Assembly (NCBI GenBank): GCA_000431975.1
Contig: HF988510.1
Coordinates: 1 to 56,740 of the forward strand
DNA: 56,740 nucleotides
From: Prevotella sp. CAG:924
GTDB taxonomy: Bacteria > Bacteroidota > Bacteroidia > Bacteroidales > Bacteroidaceae
Direction: 5' to 3'
Both the position numbers and the translations under genes were made by a program. The notes below the pieces were generated by a model. The model saw only the letters and a list, made by a program, of their open reading frames with translations, did not search any database and was not told the DNA's origin. Below, one piece after another: positions 10,001-18,528 of this stretch (position 1 is the stretch's first letter; the number at the start of each line of letters is the position of its first letter).

Positions 10001-10968
10001 TCCTTCACGGCAGAATAACCTTTTCCTCAAAGGAAGGCGTCGGAACGACCTTTACGGTTACGCTGAACAGGGTATTTGCCAAGGCTGTCCCGAGTTCACG
10101 CCAGTCATCCATCAAGAATATTCTGAACGAGGTGCTTCCGGTGGAATCTTCTACGGAAACGGAATACGGAAGTCAGGGAGAGACGATATTGGTCGTTGAG
10201 GACAATGATGATCTGCGACACTATCTATGCAAGACGCTCTCCCCCAACTACAAGGTCGTGGGAATGCCTAATGCCGATGAGGCCTTGTCCTATATGAGAA
10301 CGGAATATCCCGACTTGATCATCTCCGATGTCATGATGCCGGGAATGCAGGGCGATGATTTTTGCAGGATCGTGAAGGAGAAGCCGGAGACAGCCGGCAT
10401 TCCGATCATACTTCTTACGGCAAAGACCGATCACGAGGCTGTGGTAACAGGTCTGCGGAAAGGTGCGGATGACTATCTTACCAAACCGTTCAGTACGGAG
10501 ATACTGAGGATTAAGATCAAGGGAATGATCGACAACAGGAAACGCATGCGTGAGTATCTGTTGAGACATGCTGTAAATAAGGTAGAGAAAAAACATGACA
10601 CGGATGTCTCCGAGCAGGCAGCCGACGAGCCAGACGGCGTGACCTTGTCAGAAAATGACAGGATGTTCGTAGAAAAGGCGACTGAGATCGTTTCGCAAAA
10701 TATGAGCAATACCGACTTTAGCATTGACATGCTATGCAGGGAAATGGGTATGAGCCGTACCTTGTTCTATAACCGCTTAAAATCCCTGACAGGCCGAGCA
10801 CCACAGGAATTCATACGCATTATCCGTCTTGAGCATGCAGCTGAATTGCTGAAGCACGGAATGTCTGTAATAGAAGCCTCGGAAGCAACGGGATTCGTTA
10901 ATGTAAAATATTTCAGTACCGTGTTTAAAAAACATTTCGGCACACAGCCGAGTAAATTCTCAGAATAG
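7030..10968 (+). CDS. hybrid two-component sensor/regulator (HTCS) of the beta-glucan PUL
   Basis: A 1312-residue one-protein signalling system. A signal peptide (1-22) is followed by two beta-propellers of Reg_prop repeats (motifs AIWISTKSGVDRY, GLWVGSYTGGVSR, GRLWISTGAGIA) and a Y_Y_Y domain (about 680-750), all periplasmic. One membrane helix (about 760-780) follows. The DHp segment has the phospho-accepting His802 in NTSHDIQTPITL. The HATPase has FDNLISNACKYT, ADTGIGIP and GMGFGLLQV. The receiver has Asp1100 in IISDVMMPG and the conserved Lys in YLTKPF. An AraC-type HTH domain occupies about 1210-1312. All signalling residues are present. Family knowledge: such proteins bind an oligosaccharide in the periplasm and activate the adjacent PUL. 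The downstream GH16/SusCD/GH3 genes suggest a beta-1,3-glucan oligosaccharide as ligand. ATG follows an AAGAAGGA sequence. Confidence 0.95.
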   Translation: MIRLICIFLLIFLGNAFQVCHGALPAVSKVLHIGYVAGLSSQRVYSIVEDKNHAIWISTKSGVDRYNGQTLKNYALSDGLQYGDMAARIIQLSYTPDGILWAYDNKGRIYRYSEVYDEFELILQLSQHISENITLNKCCMTRDGKIFFGLTSGLYVLGNNKKIRKYVSGLDVNDIVSLNNKLYLGTTSGLKVVNLSRRKTVSLMNGINIQTLYYDGSRHNLFMGTFNRGLWIYHMDHGEMEYVNAMTDFYNNPIRSIVKYDSNTLLVGIDGSGIFTYDYVHKRMERFIDSEDDANDINLISNGVYAIFKDSSNGLWVGSYTGGVSRIIFSRYPINFIIHKKNDIQSLINNNVKAIAEDGDGNLWFATERGISIYRKGSNAWSHILPDKVCVALCRGNGGEMLVGTYGKGIFVLGKGGNIVRHLTKHTDQLTSNYIFTIKRDADGDYWVGSIDGNLMYLDSKWNLKKTYDIKQVFSLERVGKDIIAAATADGFYLINKRTGKVGQFAMAREMTEDVSAYMIPMLFNSNRTVWLGTEGGGLLLYDYAKRRIIRHLTMRDGLPSNDIYGILTDPEGRLWISTGAGIAIMHKGKIWNLNYLNNINQEYNKTACFRTHSGILLFGGIDGVVEVNPSEMTRVNYNAPLRLTRFDVDIPDNRDSSFIRRIFDMLMNRKVTLKYNQNSFSIDFESINLRYQNDIIYKFILEGYDNAWSEASSTETARYKNVASGDYIFKVCSISKSTGKIIDEKSMEIRVLPPWWNTWWAWLGYLVIFGLVCYFAIRYKLYQLQKKHDDDKINFFINTSHDIQTPITLVMGPLEDMRKESDLSASAKYLLDLADANIKKLYSLTSQLLEFEKIGTNLHKEKMVSINLCEMLTEEVACFQAACDKKGLKLLMSLPEEEVCVKANQRMLEIIFDNLISNACKYTEKGGGVKVALAADGKKVTVRIADTGIGIPQDEHKYIFSDIHRARNAYESQVHGMGFGLLQVQRIVRFLHGRITFSSKEGVGTTFTVTLNRVFAKAVPSSRQSSIKNILNEVLPVESSTETEYGSQGETILVVEDNDDLRHYLCKTLSPNYKVVGMPNADEALSYMRTEYPDLIISDVMMPGMQGDDFCRIVKEKPETAGIPIILLTAKTDHEAVVTGLRKGADDYLTKPFSTEILRIKIKGMIDNRKRMREYLLRHAVNKVEKKHDTDVSEQAADEPDGVTLSENDRMFVEKATEIVSQNMSNTDFSIDMLCREMGMSRTLFYNRLKSLTGRAPQEFIRIIRLEHAAELLKHGMSVIEASEATGFVNVKYFSTVFKKHFGTQPSKFSE

Positions 10969-11064
10969 AATCGGCTGTCGGAAAGCTGGATTCTGAAGAG
11001 AGACTGGCGAGTGTGAGGATGTCTGCGGCGTGACTGGGTTCTGGTGAGCTCAAGACTTTGAATA

Positions 11065-11112
11065 CTGTGTATCAATGGCACTTTTTGCATTGATACACAG
11101 TTTTTAATTTTT
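11065..11112 (+). terminator. intrinsic terminator of the hybrid sensor gene
   Basis: A perfect 13-bp stem (11065-11077 with 11088-11100), a 10-base loop and a TTTTTAATTTTT tail, about 100 bases after the sensor stop codon. It separates the regulator transcript from the PUL transcript. Confidence 0.92.
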
Positions 11113-11450
11113 CTATTCCTCTATATCCAGTTGTTGAAGATGGTTTGTGTCCTTATCGTGTTTTCAACATCTTAGATCTTATTTCTAACCGGTCGACCGG
11201 CAATATCAGAAATATCTTCATATAGGGTGAAACGGTGGCAACGTAGGGATATTTGTGTGGGTACGATCATAAAGTCTGTGCCATGGAAACCATCCAATGA
11301 TCATTGAATCTGAGGTGATAAGGGTTTGAAGATTACAAATGGCGGAAATCAAACCGTTTGTAATGTGTTGATAATAAGTGTGTTGAAAAATATGTTTGGA
11401 ATCAAACCGTAAATATTAGTTGTCAAACCATAGGGAACGATAATAGTTAT
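11113..11450. other. regulatory region between hybrid sensor and GH16
   Basis: No gene. The stretch holds two perfect 12-bp palindromes (CCGGTCGACCGG at 11189-11200, CAATGATCATTG at 11295-11306), an 8-bp inverted repeat ATTACAAA/TTTGTAAT (11332-11339 with 11357-11364) and the TCAAACC repeats listed separately. Confidence 0.6.
11323..11429 (+). promoter_or_regulatory. candidate HTCS operator: TCAAACC repeats
   Basis: TCAAACC occurs at 11349-11355, 11402-11408 and 11423-11429, and inverted (GGTTTGA) at 11323-11329. The last two are 21 bases apart, two helical turns. The nearest copy ends 21 bases before the -7 box, where an AraC-type activator would contact polymerase. Inference: this is the binding site of the adjacent hybrid sensor. 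Confidence 0.5.
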
Positions 11451-11458
11451 TACCTTTG
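11451..11458 (+). promoter_or_regulatory. -7 box of the beta-glucan PUL
   Basis: TACCTTTG fully matches TAnnTTTG. No TTTG is found at the -33 spacing, as expected for an activator-dependent promoter. The leader to the GH16 start is about 50 bases. Confidence 0.65.
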
Positions 11459-11514
11459 GCGCGAATTTCAATCGAAGATCCTAAAAACGGAATAATAACT
11501 TTAAAACTAAAAAT

Positions 11515-12342
11515 ATGAGCAAGAAAGTATGTCTTATCATTACATTTTTATGTGGTGTGTTTATGGCTTGTTCTTCCGACACAGAAGATTCGAAGAGTCT
11601 GCCGGAGTCAGATGAAACCGTGCTGTTTTTTGATGATTTTAAGACTTTTGATGCATCTGTATGGACGAAGGAGACGCATGAGTCGGGATGGACGAATAAT
11701 GAGTTGCAGGCTTATGCCCCCGAGCAGGTCAGTGTGGGTAAGGATGGGGATAAAACTGTCCTGATGCTGACAGCAGAATGGAAAAACGGGAAGATCGTTT
11801 CCGGTAGAATAAATTCCAAGGGTAAGAAAAACTTTAAGTATGGTACGTTGAGTGCAAGCATCAAATTGCCCAAAACAGCCAATGGCCTTTGGCCGGCGTT
11901 TTGGATGATGGGCGACAATGATAAAGAGTGGCCTGCCTGCGGTGAGATCGACATCATGGAGATGGGCGATGAGGAAGGTATCAGAACCGGCACATCTGCC
12001 AAGAGGGTAAATACCGCAATTCATTTCGGTGCTACTCCAGAAGCGCATGAGCAGTTGTATCATGTGGCGGAAGTAAGTGATGACTTGCAGGACGGTCAAT
12101 ACCATACGTACACGTTGACGTGGGATGAATCGCATGCCTCCGTGTCGATAGACAATAAGCCGTTCTATTCTTTCGACATTAAGGATAATCCTTATTTCCA
12201 TGATAATTTCTTTATTCTGTTCAATCTCGCAGTGGGTGGATCGTTCACGGGTATTACAGATATCAATAAGGTTACGGCTCTCAAGAAAGGAACTAAGGCT
12301 GTCATGTATGTAGATTGGGTTAAGTTGGCAATTCATAATTAA
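11515..12342 (+). CDS. GH16 endo-beta-1,3-glucanase (laminarinase-type) lipoprotein
   Basis: A 275-residue lipoprotein with Cys19 in FMACSS followed by acidic residues, so probably at the cell surface. The single GH16 domain (about 35-273) carries the catalytic motif EIDIMEMG: Glu144 nucleophile, Asp146, Glu149 acid/base. The WPAFWMMG substrate-cleft segment and the C-terminal MYVDWVKL strand are typical of bacterial laminarinases. Family knowledge: the enzyme cuts internal beta-1,3 (or mixed-linkage) glucosidic bonds with retention. It is the first gene of the PUL operon, 14 bases before susC. Fine specificity (laminarin versus mixed-linkage glucan) cannot be read from sequence alone. Confidence 0.92.
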   Translation: MSKKVCLIITFLCGVFMACSSDTEDSKSLPESDETVLFFDDFKTFDASVWTKETHESGWTNNELQAYAPEQVSVGKDGDKTVLMLTAEWKNGKIVSGRINSKGKKNFKYGTLSASIKLPKTANGLWPAFWMMGDNDKEWPACGEIDIMEMGDEEGIRTGTSAKRVNTAIHFGATPEAHEQLYHVAEVSDDLQDGQYHTYTLTWDESHASVSIDNKPFYSFDIKDNPYFHDNFFILFNLAVGGSFTGITDINKVTALKKGTKAVMYVDWVKLAIHN

Positions 12343-12356
12343 TTAAATACTCACGT

Positions 12357-15300
12357 ATGGATATAACTTTTTTCTCGCGAATTGTGTTATGCGGTACTTT
12401 GGTTAGCGGCATTCCTGCCGTTAATCAGGTATCTGCTGCAACGGATGTCACTCAAGCGAAAGTCGCAGAGCAGACGATCAAAGTGAAAGGTGTCGTTAAA
12501 GATGCCGCCGGTCCTGTCATAGGTGCTACTGTTGTGGAGAAAGGCACTCCAAACAATGGAACAGTGACAGATATCGATGGTAATTTTACGTTGACCGTGA
12601 AGAGTGGAGCTACACTCGTTATCAGCTACGTTGGTATGAAAAGTGTTGAGGTGAAGGCATCGTCGTCACCTGTCACGGTGGTATTGGAAGATGACTCAAA
12701 GGCTCTTAATGAGGTCGTTGTGACTGCCTTGGGTATAAAGAGAGACCGTAAAGCCTTGGGCTATGGTCTTGATGAGGTCAAGGGTGATGCTTTCGAGAAG
12801 GCCAAAGAGACGAACGTCATCAACTCGATGGCCGGACGTGTAGCCGGTCTTGTCGTAAGCCAAACGGCTGGTGGCGCCTCGGGATCGACACGAGTGATAT
12901 TGCGAGGCAGCACGGAGATGACTGGCAATAACCAGCCACTCTATGTAGTCGACGGAGTGCCTTTGGACAATACGAATTTCGGTAGCGCAAGTACTGCGGG
13001 CGGATATGATCTCGGTGACGGAATATCGAGTATCAATCCTGATGACATCGAAAGCATGTCGGTGCTGAAAGGTCCTGCGGCTTCAGCCCTGTACGGAAGT
13101 CGTGCAAGTCATGGTGTAATTCTTATTACGACAAAGAAAGCTGATGGTAAGGGAAAGTTCTCGGTTGAATATAACGGTACATTGACGATAGACCAGCAGC
13201 TCTCCAAATGGGACGACATCCAGCAGGTCTATGGCATGGGTAGCAACGGCACATATAGTATCGATGCCATCTCAAACACCAACAAGAGCTGGGGTCCGAA
13301 GGCTGACGGAAGCAACATGCTTAAATATTTTGACGGGGTAGAGCGTCCGTATCTTATCATCCCGAATAACACCTCCGGATTTTTCCGCACGGGCTTGACG
13401 GCCAACAATACAGTGGCTGTCTCGGCAAACTATAAGAACTCTGGCATGCGCTTTACATTCTCCGACATGAGAAACAAGGATATCGTGCCTAATGCCGACA
13501 TGAGTCGTGACATCTTTAACTTGAGATCGAACTCAACCTTAGGAAAGGTGGACCTTGACTTCTCTGTCAACTATACTCATGAAGATGTAAATAACCGTCC
13601 GGCATTGGGTGACAGCAAGTCGAACATCGGAAAGAACCTGATGACACTTGCCACCACTTACGACCAGTCGTGGCTGCGCACTTATCAGGATGAGAATGGA
13701 GAGTATTCAAACTGGAACGGCATGGATCCTTATAACGTAAACCCGTATTGGGATGTTTACAAGAACTCGAACACCTCGGACAAGGACCTTATCCGTTTCC
13801 ATGCCTCTGCGATATGGAACATCAATCCGCATTTGAAGATAAAGGGTACGGCCGGTACTGAATTTAACTGGTTTACGTTCCAGGACTTTAAGGCACCAAC
13901 CACTCCTGGATATGAGGCCGGCTATCTGCAGAGAAGCAAGTTTGAGAATCGCATGTACAACTTTGAGCTTCTTGCTACTTACAACAACCGTTGGGGTGAC
14001 TTCGACTTTACAGGTACATTTGGTGGAAATATCTATAAGGTAGATAACAAGACCATGATCACGACGGCCAAGGACATGCAGATACGCGACGTCATTGCCA
14101 TCATGAGCTTTAATGAGACAAGTATTGAAGAGAACAGTTACCGCAAACAGATCAATTCTGTTTTTGGAGCTGTCAATTTCGGATGGAGAAGCCTTATTTA
14201 TCTTGATGCGACACTTCGTGGTGATCAATCGTCAACACTTCCCCTCAACAACAATATTTATGTTTATCCGTCAGTATCCGGAAGTTTCGTGTTCTCAGAG
14301 TTGATTAACAAAAAGAATATTCTTCCCTATGGTAAGTTCCGTTTGTCATGGGCACAAGTGGGTAGTGACACCGACCCATATCAGTTAGGTCTGGTATATA
14401 CCAAGTCAAAATTCACTTATCCGGGCTATACTATTGGATATATTAACAATGAGACCATACCTAACAAGAATCTGAAACCGACAAGAACCAATTCATTTGA
14501 GGCAGGTTTTGAGACAAAGTTCTTCAATAGTCGCATCGGTCTTGACTTCACATACTATAATCAGATCAGTAAGGACCAGATTATGGGAATTGCCAGCAGC
14601 TGGGCAACTGGTTATCCTTATCGTCTCATCAATGCCGGAGAGATACAGAACCAGGGTATTGAGATCACCCTCAACACACGACCGATACAAATTGGTGATT
14701 TCGCATGGGACCTGAATTTCAATTTCGCGAAGAACAGCAATAAGGTGAAAAAGCTGGTTGATGATATGGATATGTTCGAACTTGAGAAGGCCTCATGGCT
14801 TGACGTGCAGATCGCTGCAAAGGTAGGTGAGAACTTCGGTTCGATAGTCGGTCCTGACTTCGTCAGAAACGAGAATGGCGACATCCTCATTGACCCGCAG
14901 ACCGGTCTGCCGGAATATGACAAGAGCAACCATGTGCTTGGCAATGCCTCATGGGACTGGACAGGTGGTATCAGTACGGCCTTACATTATAAGAACTTCT
15001 CTCTCTCGGCGTTGTTTGACATCAAGGTAGGTGCCGATCTTTATTCAATGTCAGCACGTGCGGCATATGAGTCGGGTAAGAGTAAGGCGACAATGGAAGG
15101 ACGTGACGCATGGTACGCCTCAGAAGAGCAAAGACAGGCTGCAGGCATACCTAAGGGATCGGACAATTGGAAGCCGACAGGTGGTTTCATAGCTCCCGGT
15201 GTGATCGACAATGGCGACGGCACGTACCGTCCTAATGACATTATCATTAATCCTGAGGACTACTGGATGAGTGTATGCCGCAATGCTCCGTCGATGTTCA

Positions 15301-15548
15301 TCTACGACAACTCTTATATCAAGTGCCGTGAGATAGTCTTGTCTTACCAATTCCCGAAAAAATGGCTGGGTAAGGTCTTACAGGATATGTCCGTGTCATT
15401 TGTAGCAAGAAACCCGTTCATCGTATGGAAGAACATTCCTAACATCGATCCGGACTCAAACTACAATAATACGACAGGTATGGGACTGGAGTATGGCTCG
15501 TTACCCTCAAGAAAGAGTTATGGTATTAATGTAAATATCAAATTTTAA
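12357..15548 (+). CDS. SusC-like TonB-dependent transporter (beta-glucan PUL)
   Basis: A 1063-residue outer-membrane transporter. A signal peptide (cleavage near VSAATD, about 30) is followed by a carboxypeptidase-D-regulatory-like domain (about 40-120, GVVKDAAGPVIGATV), a plug with the SusC signature (VIVV-type RIL.RG: TRVILRGSTEMTG; YVVDGVPLDN; ALYGSRASHGVILITTKK) and a barrel ending in NVNIKF, with the terminal Phe. Family knowledge: it forms a pedal-bin complex with SusD and imports oligosaccharides. It is 14 bases after GH16 and 16 before susD, so co-transcribed. The cargo is inferred as beta-1,3-glucan oligosaccharides from the flanking GH16 and GH3. Confidence 0.95.
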   Translation: MDITFFSRIVLCGTLVSGIPAVNQVSAATDVTQAKVAEQTIKVKGVVKDAAGPVIGATVVEKGTPNNGTVTDIDGNFTLTVKSGATLVISYVGMKSVEVKASSSPVTVVLEDDSKALNEVVVTALGIKRDRKALGYGLDEVKGDAFEKAKETNVINSMAGRVAGLVVSQTAGGASGSTRVILRGSTEMTGNNQPLYVVDGVPLDNTNFGSASTAGGYDLGDGISSINPDDIESMSVLKGPAASALYGSRASHGVILITTKKADGKGKFSVEYNGTLTIDQQLSKWDDIQQVYGMGSNGTYSIDAISNTNKSWGPKADGSNMLKYFDGVERPYLIIPNNTSGFFRTGLTANNTVAVSANYKNSGMRFTFSDMRNKDIVPNADMSRDIFNLRSNSTLGKVDLDFSVNYTHEDVNNRPALGDSKSNIGKNLMTLATTYDQSWLRTYQDENGEYSNWNGMDPYNVNPYWDVYKNSNTSDKDLIRFHASAIWNINPHLKIKGTAGTEFNWFTFQDFKAPTTPGYEAGYLQRSKFENRMYNFELLATYNNRWGDFDFTGTFGGNIYKVDNKTMITTAKDMQIRDVIAIMSFNETSIEENSYRKQINSVFGAVNFGWRSLIYLDATLRGDQSSTLPLNNNIYVYPSVSGSFVFSELINKKNILPYGKFRLSWAQVGSDTDPYQLGLVYTKSKFTYPGYTIGYINNETIPNKNLKPTRTNSFEAGFETKFFNSRIGLDFTYYNQISKDQIMGIASSWATGYPYRLINAGEIQNQGIEITLNTRPIQIGDFAWDLNFNFAKNSNKVKKLVDDMDMFELEKASWLDVQIAAKVGENFGSIVGPDFVRNENGDILIDPQTGLPEYDKSNHVLGNASWDWTGGISTALHYKNFSLSALFDIKVGADLYSMSARAAYESGKSKATMEGRDAWYASEEQRQAAGIPKGSDNWKPTGGFIAPGVIDNGDGTYRPNDIIINPEDYWMSVCRNAPSMFIYDNSYIKCREIVLSYQFPKKWLGKVLQDMSVSFVARNPFIVWKNIPNIDPDSNYNNTTGMGLEYGSLPSRKSYGINVNIKF

Positions 15549-15564
15549 TCAATAAGTGGGAACA

Positions 15565-17235
15565 ATGAAAACATTAATAAAGACCTTTATATTGGCAATC
15601 GTTTTGGGCGGGATGGCATGCTCATGCAGTGACGATTATATGGAAGACCTGAACACCGACCCGTCGAAGGCCAGCAGTATCGACCCGAATGCCCAGCTGA
15701 CGACAGTAGAATTGCAGACCTATGGCGATCTCGGTATGGTTGAGATATATCGAAACTATATCTACGCCTTCACACAACAACTGATGGGTTGCTGGAACAC
15801 TACCAATTATGGCGGACGTCACACCGTTGACAACAACGAGATGAGCCGTATCTGGACATCATTCTATCCGAAAGCTATCAAGAATGTCACAGATGCCATT
15901 TATAGAAGTAGTGAAGAAGAGAGCAAGACGAACATTAACGCGGCATTGCGTATCTATCGCGTCTATCTGATGTCCATCATTACGGATATTTATGGGGATG
16001 CGCCTTATAGTGAGGCCGGTCTGGGATATCTGGAAGAAAAATACAATCCGAGATATGACACCCAGGAAGAGATCTACAATAATTTCTTCGTTGAACTGAA
16101 AGACGCCGGAGCGGCGCTTGCTGCCGGCGGTGACAAAATTACCGGTGATGTGATCTATAATGGTGACGTGGCAAAATGGAAGAAACTGGCCAACTCCCTC
16201 AGACTTCGTTTTGCAATGCGCATTTCCAAGGTCGCTCCTGAAAAGGCCCGTCAGGAATTTGAGGAAGCCCTGGCAGCCGACGGAGGAGTATTTGCTGGTA
16301 ACGAAGACGATGCACTGATAAAATACATGGACATCTCGTTCAGCTTCGGTCAGGATTCTTATACTGACTACCGGGGTAATGCCTTGTCACAGCTGTTCTT
16401 TGGAAATGACCCGGCCAACAACCCGAGTTATCTTTGCTCGACGTTCTTTAATCAGTTGTATAACACGGGCGATCCTCGTACATTCATGATTGGAAGGTTC
16501 TATTATGATGGTCTGATGAGCTCAACAAAACCGGACAATCGAATTGACTTAACGGATGAGATCATTGAAAAAGGCATTCAGATGAATCCTTGTGTGCCCG
16601 GCTCTTTCTCTTATGATCCCTGGCCGACAGGTTACGATAGTGACATCATGAAGGAAATCGCAAAGACCAATCCCTCAGTGGAGACTACCATGGCTCGTGA
16701 GACAGAACCAAAGCTGGCGAACAATTTCCTTAAGGGAGACAATCCTGGCGTTGTAATGACTTATGCAGAAGTCAACTTCCTGAAGGCTGAGGCCGCATTG
16801 AACGGTTGGAATGTCGGAGGAGAGACGGTTGAGCAGTTGTACAGCAAAGGCGTGCGTGCCGCCATGGATTTCCTTACGGATAATTACGGATACGACCGTA
16901 TCTCGGATGATGACTTTAATACCTATATGGAAAATAATGGTATAGGACATACAGATGCTCAGAAGAGAGAGGCCATAAATACACAGGCATGGATCCTTCA
17001 CTTCACTAATCCTGCAGAATGTTGGGCAAATGTCCGCCGTTCTGGCTATCCGCGCCTTAAGTCACCGGCAGAATATGGATATGGACAGTACCTCACTGGC
17101 GGTGCAGAGATACCTGTCAGACTTTGCTATCCTACACTGGAATCGTCTTATAACAAGCCCGGATATGAGGAAGCTCTTGAACGGATGGGGGGAACCAATA
17201 GCTGGAACACTCCCGTATGGTGGGATGTTGAATAA
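15565..17235 (+). CDS. SusD-like surface glycan-binding lipoprotein (beta-glucan PUL)
   Basis: A 556-residue SusD/RagB-family lipoprotein, closest to the SusD-like group 2 form (YMEDLNTDPSKAS start, TDIYGDAPYSEA, YNGDVAKWKKLANSLRLRFAMRIS, AEVNFLKAEAAL). The lipobox is GMAC, followed by SCSDD. The frame is open from a GTG at 15556, but ATG at 15565 is preferred because it places the charged MKTLIK directly before the hydrophobic core. The alpha-helical TPR core forms the lid on SusC and captures oligosaccharides. It is co-transcribed with susC (16-base gap). Confidence 0.93.
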   Translation: MKTLIKTFILAIVLGGMACSCSDDYMEDLNTDPSKASSIDPNAQLTTVELQTYGDLGMVEIYRNYIYAFTQQLMGCWNTTNYGGRHTVDNNEMSRIWTSFYPKAIKNVTDAIYRSSEEESKTNINAALRIYRVYLMSIITDIYGDAPYSEAGLGYLEEKYNPRYDTQEEIYNNFFVELKDAGAALAAGGDKITGDVIYNGDVAKWKKLANSLRLRFAMRISKVAPEKARQEFEEALAADGGVFAGNEDDALIKYMDISFSFGQDSYTDYRGNALSQLFFGNDPANNPSYLCSTFFNQLYNTGDPRTFMIGRFYYDGLMSSTKPDNRIDLTDEIIEKGIQMNPCVPGSFSYDPWPTGYDSDIMKEIAKTNPSVETTMARETEPKLANNFLKGDNPGVVMTYAEVNFLKAEAALNGWNVGGETVEQLYSKGVRAAMDFLTDNYGYDRISDDDFNTYMENNGIGHTDAQKREAINTQAWILHFTNPAECWANVRRSGYPRLKSPAEYGYGQYLTGGAEIPVRLCYPTLESSYNKPGYEEALERMGGTNSWNTPVWWDVE

Positions 17236-17261
17236 TTAAAAACTCTAAAATCCGAAAAATT

Positions 17262-18515
17262 ATGAAATCAATATTCAGATTGCTGGCCGCTGTTTTGCCT
17301 TTCTGTCTGCTGTGTTTCTCTTGCAGCGAAGAGGAACCGTTTTCTACGGTAAGTCCCGATGACGACCCTCATATTCTGTCACCACTATTCCCTGACAGAG
17401 TGAATGGCGAGCTGCCGGTGGTGGCAAACATCAACCGTGACGTAAATTTTAAAATGGAAGTTACGGTGACGCCGGCCGATTATACGAATGTAGTATGGTA
17501 TCTTGATGGAAATGAAGTGGCTTCAGGAGATAGCATTGACATGGCTTTACCTGCAGGTGTCTATCAGATGAAGGTCGTTGCCACTACGGTAAAGGGCAAA
17601 TCAACATCGCGTGAGGGATTGGTACAGGTGAATCCGCTTGATGGTGATCCCTGGGCGACAACGGTAAGCTTTGAGCGCTTTATAGCTCCAGGAAAGAAAG
17701 CCGTGCTATACGGAGACAACCTTGAGCTGGTAAAGGGTGTGAAGATAGGAGACGCACTTTCTGAGGATGTCGAATATTCAACTGAAGGAGGAACGGCTCA
17801 TTTGGTCTATACGGTGCCTTCCAATGCTACGGAAGGCACGCAGCGAGTGCTGCTCGTTGATGAGGCCGGAAATGAATATGGTGCCAATACTGTCACTGTT
17901 AGTAACACGTCGCTGATAACATCAGGAGCAGATCGTGTGACAGCCAATGCCACATGGATAATGACCGGCATCAATCTTGATAAAATAACATCGCTCAAGA
18001 TGGGTGATGTGGAGATCAAGAACTTCATCAAGCAGACCTCTGATATGATAGAGATAACCTGTCCCGATCTGGCTGATGGCGAATATGTCCTGACCGGCAC
18101 TATGAGCGATGGGACAAGCGTCAGTTTCTATACCAATAATGAGATCGTTCAACAGATGACAGTGACTGTTTCTTCCGAGCAGATGCTTTGGTCCGGACAT
18201 CACTATGTGTCGTGGGATCTGCCCGATGGTGATCCGAACAAGACATTTAGCCTGGGCAAGGATGTGTTCAGCTCGGTAAAGGCAGGCTCGGTTCTGGCGA
18301 TCCACTATTCTATCGAACCGGGTGACGAATATCATCAGATACAGCCAACCACAGGTTGGTGGACTCCGTTCCCAGGAGTATCCAAGGAGGATATTACGGC
18401 AGATGGTGTCATGGAGATAACATTGACTCAGGAGATCCTGGATATGATTCAGGAACAGGACGGATTCCTCTGCACGGGTCATGGATATTATGTCGATTCT
18501 GTAACTCTCAAGTAA
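17262..18515 (+). CDS. surface glycan-binding lipoprotein (SGBP-B/SusE-like position)
   Basis: A 417-residue lipoprotein (LCFSC lipobox near residue 20, then SEEE). It has a PKD/Ig-like domain at about 40-125 (NVVWYLDGNEVASGDS, AGVYQMKVVAT) and two IPT/TIG-like domains (about 130-220 and 220-300; SFERFIAPGKKAVLYG, ASW-like TANATWIMTGINL). The C-terminal beta-sandwich (about 300-417) is rich in Trp and Tyr (QPTTGWWTPFPG) and is the likely glycan-binding end. Lying after susD and before GH3, it fits the SGBP-B proteins of beta-1,3-glucan PULs, which extend binding modules away from the membrane. Function is inferred from position and fold, since this family is poorly conserved in sequence. Confidence 0.8.
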   Translation: MKSIFRLLAAVLPFCLLCFSCSEEEPFSTVSPDDDPHILSPLFPDRVNGELPVVANINRDVNFKMEVTVTPADYTNVVWYLDGNEVASGDSIDMALPAGVYQMKVVATTVKGKSTSREGLVQVNPLDGDPWATTVSFERFIAPGKKAVLYGDNLELVKGVKIGDALSEDVEYSTEGGTAHLVYTVPSNATEGTQRVLLVDEAGNEYGANTVTVSNTSLITSGADRVTANATWIMTGINLDKITSLKMGDVEIKNFIKQTSDMIEITCPDLADGEYVLTGTMSDGTSVSFYTNNEIVQQMTVTVSSEQMLWSGHHYVSWDLPDGDPNKTFSLGKDVFSSVKAGSVLAIHYSIEPGDEYHQIQPTTGWWTPFPGVSKEDITADGVMEITLTQEILDMIQEQDGFLCTGHGYYVDSVTLK

Positions 18516-18528
18516 ACAATAAGATACA

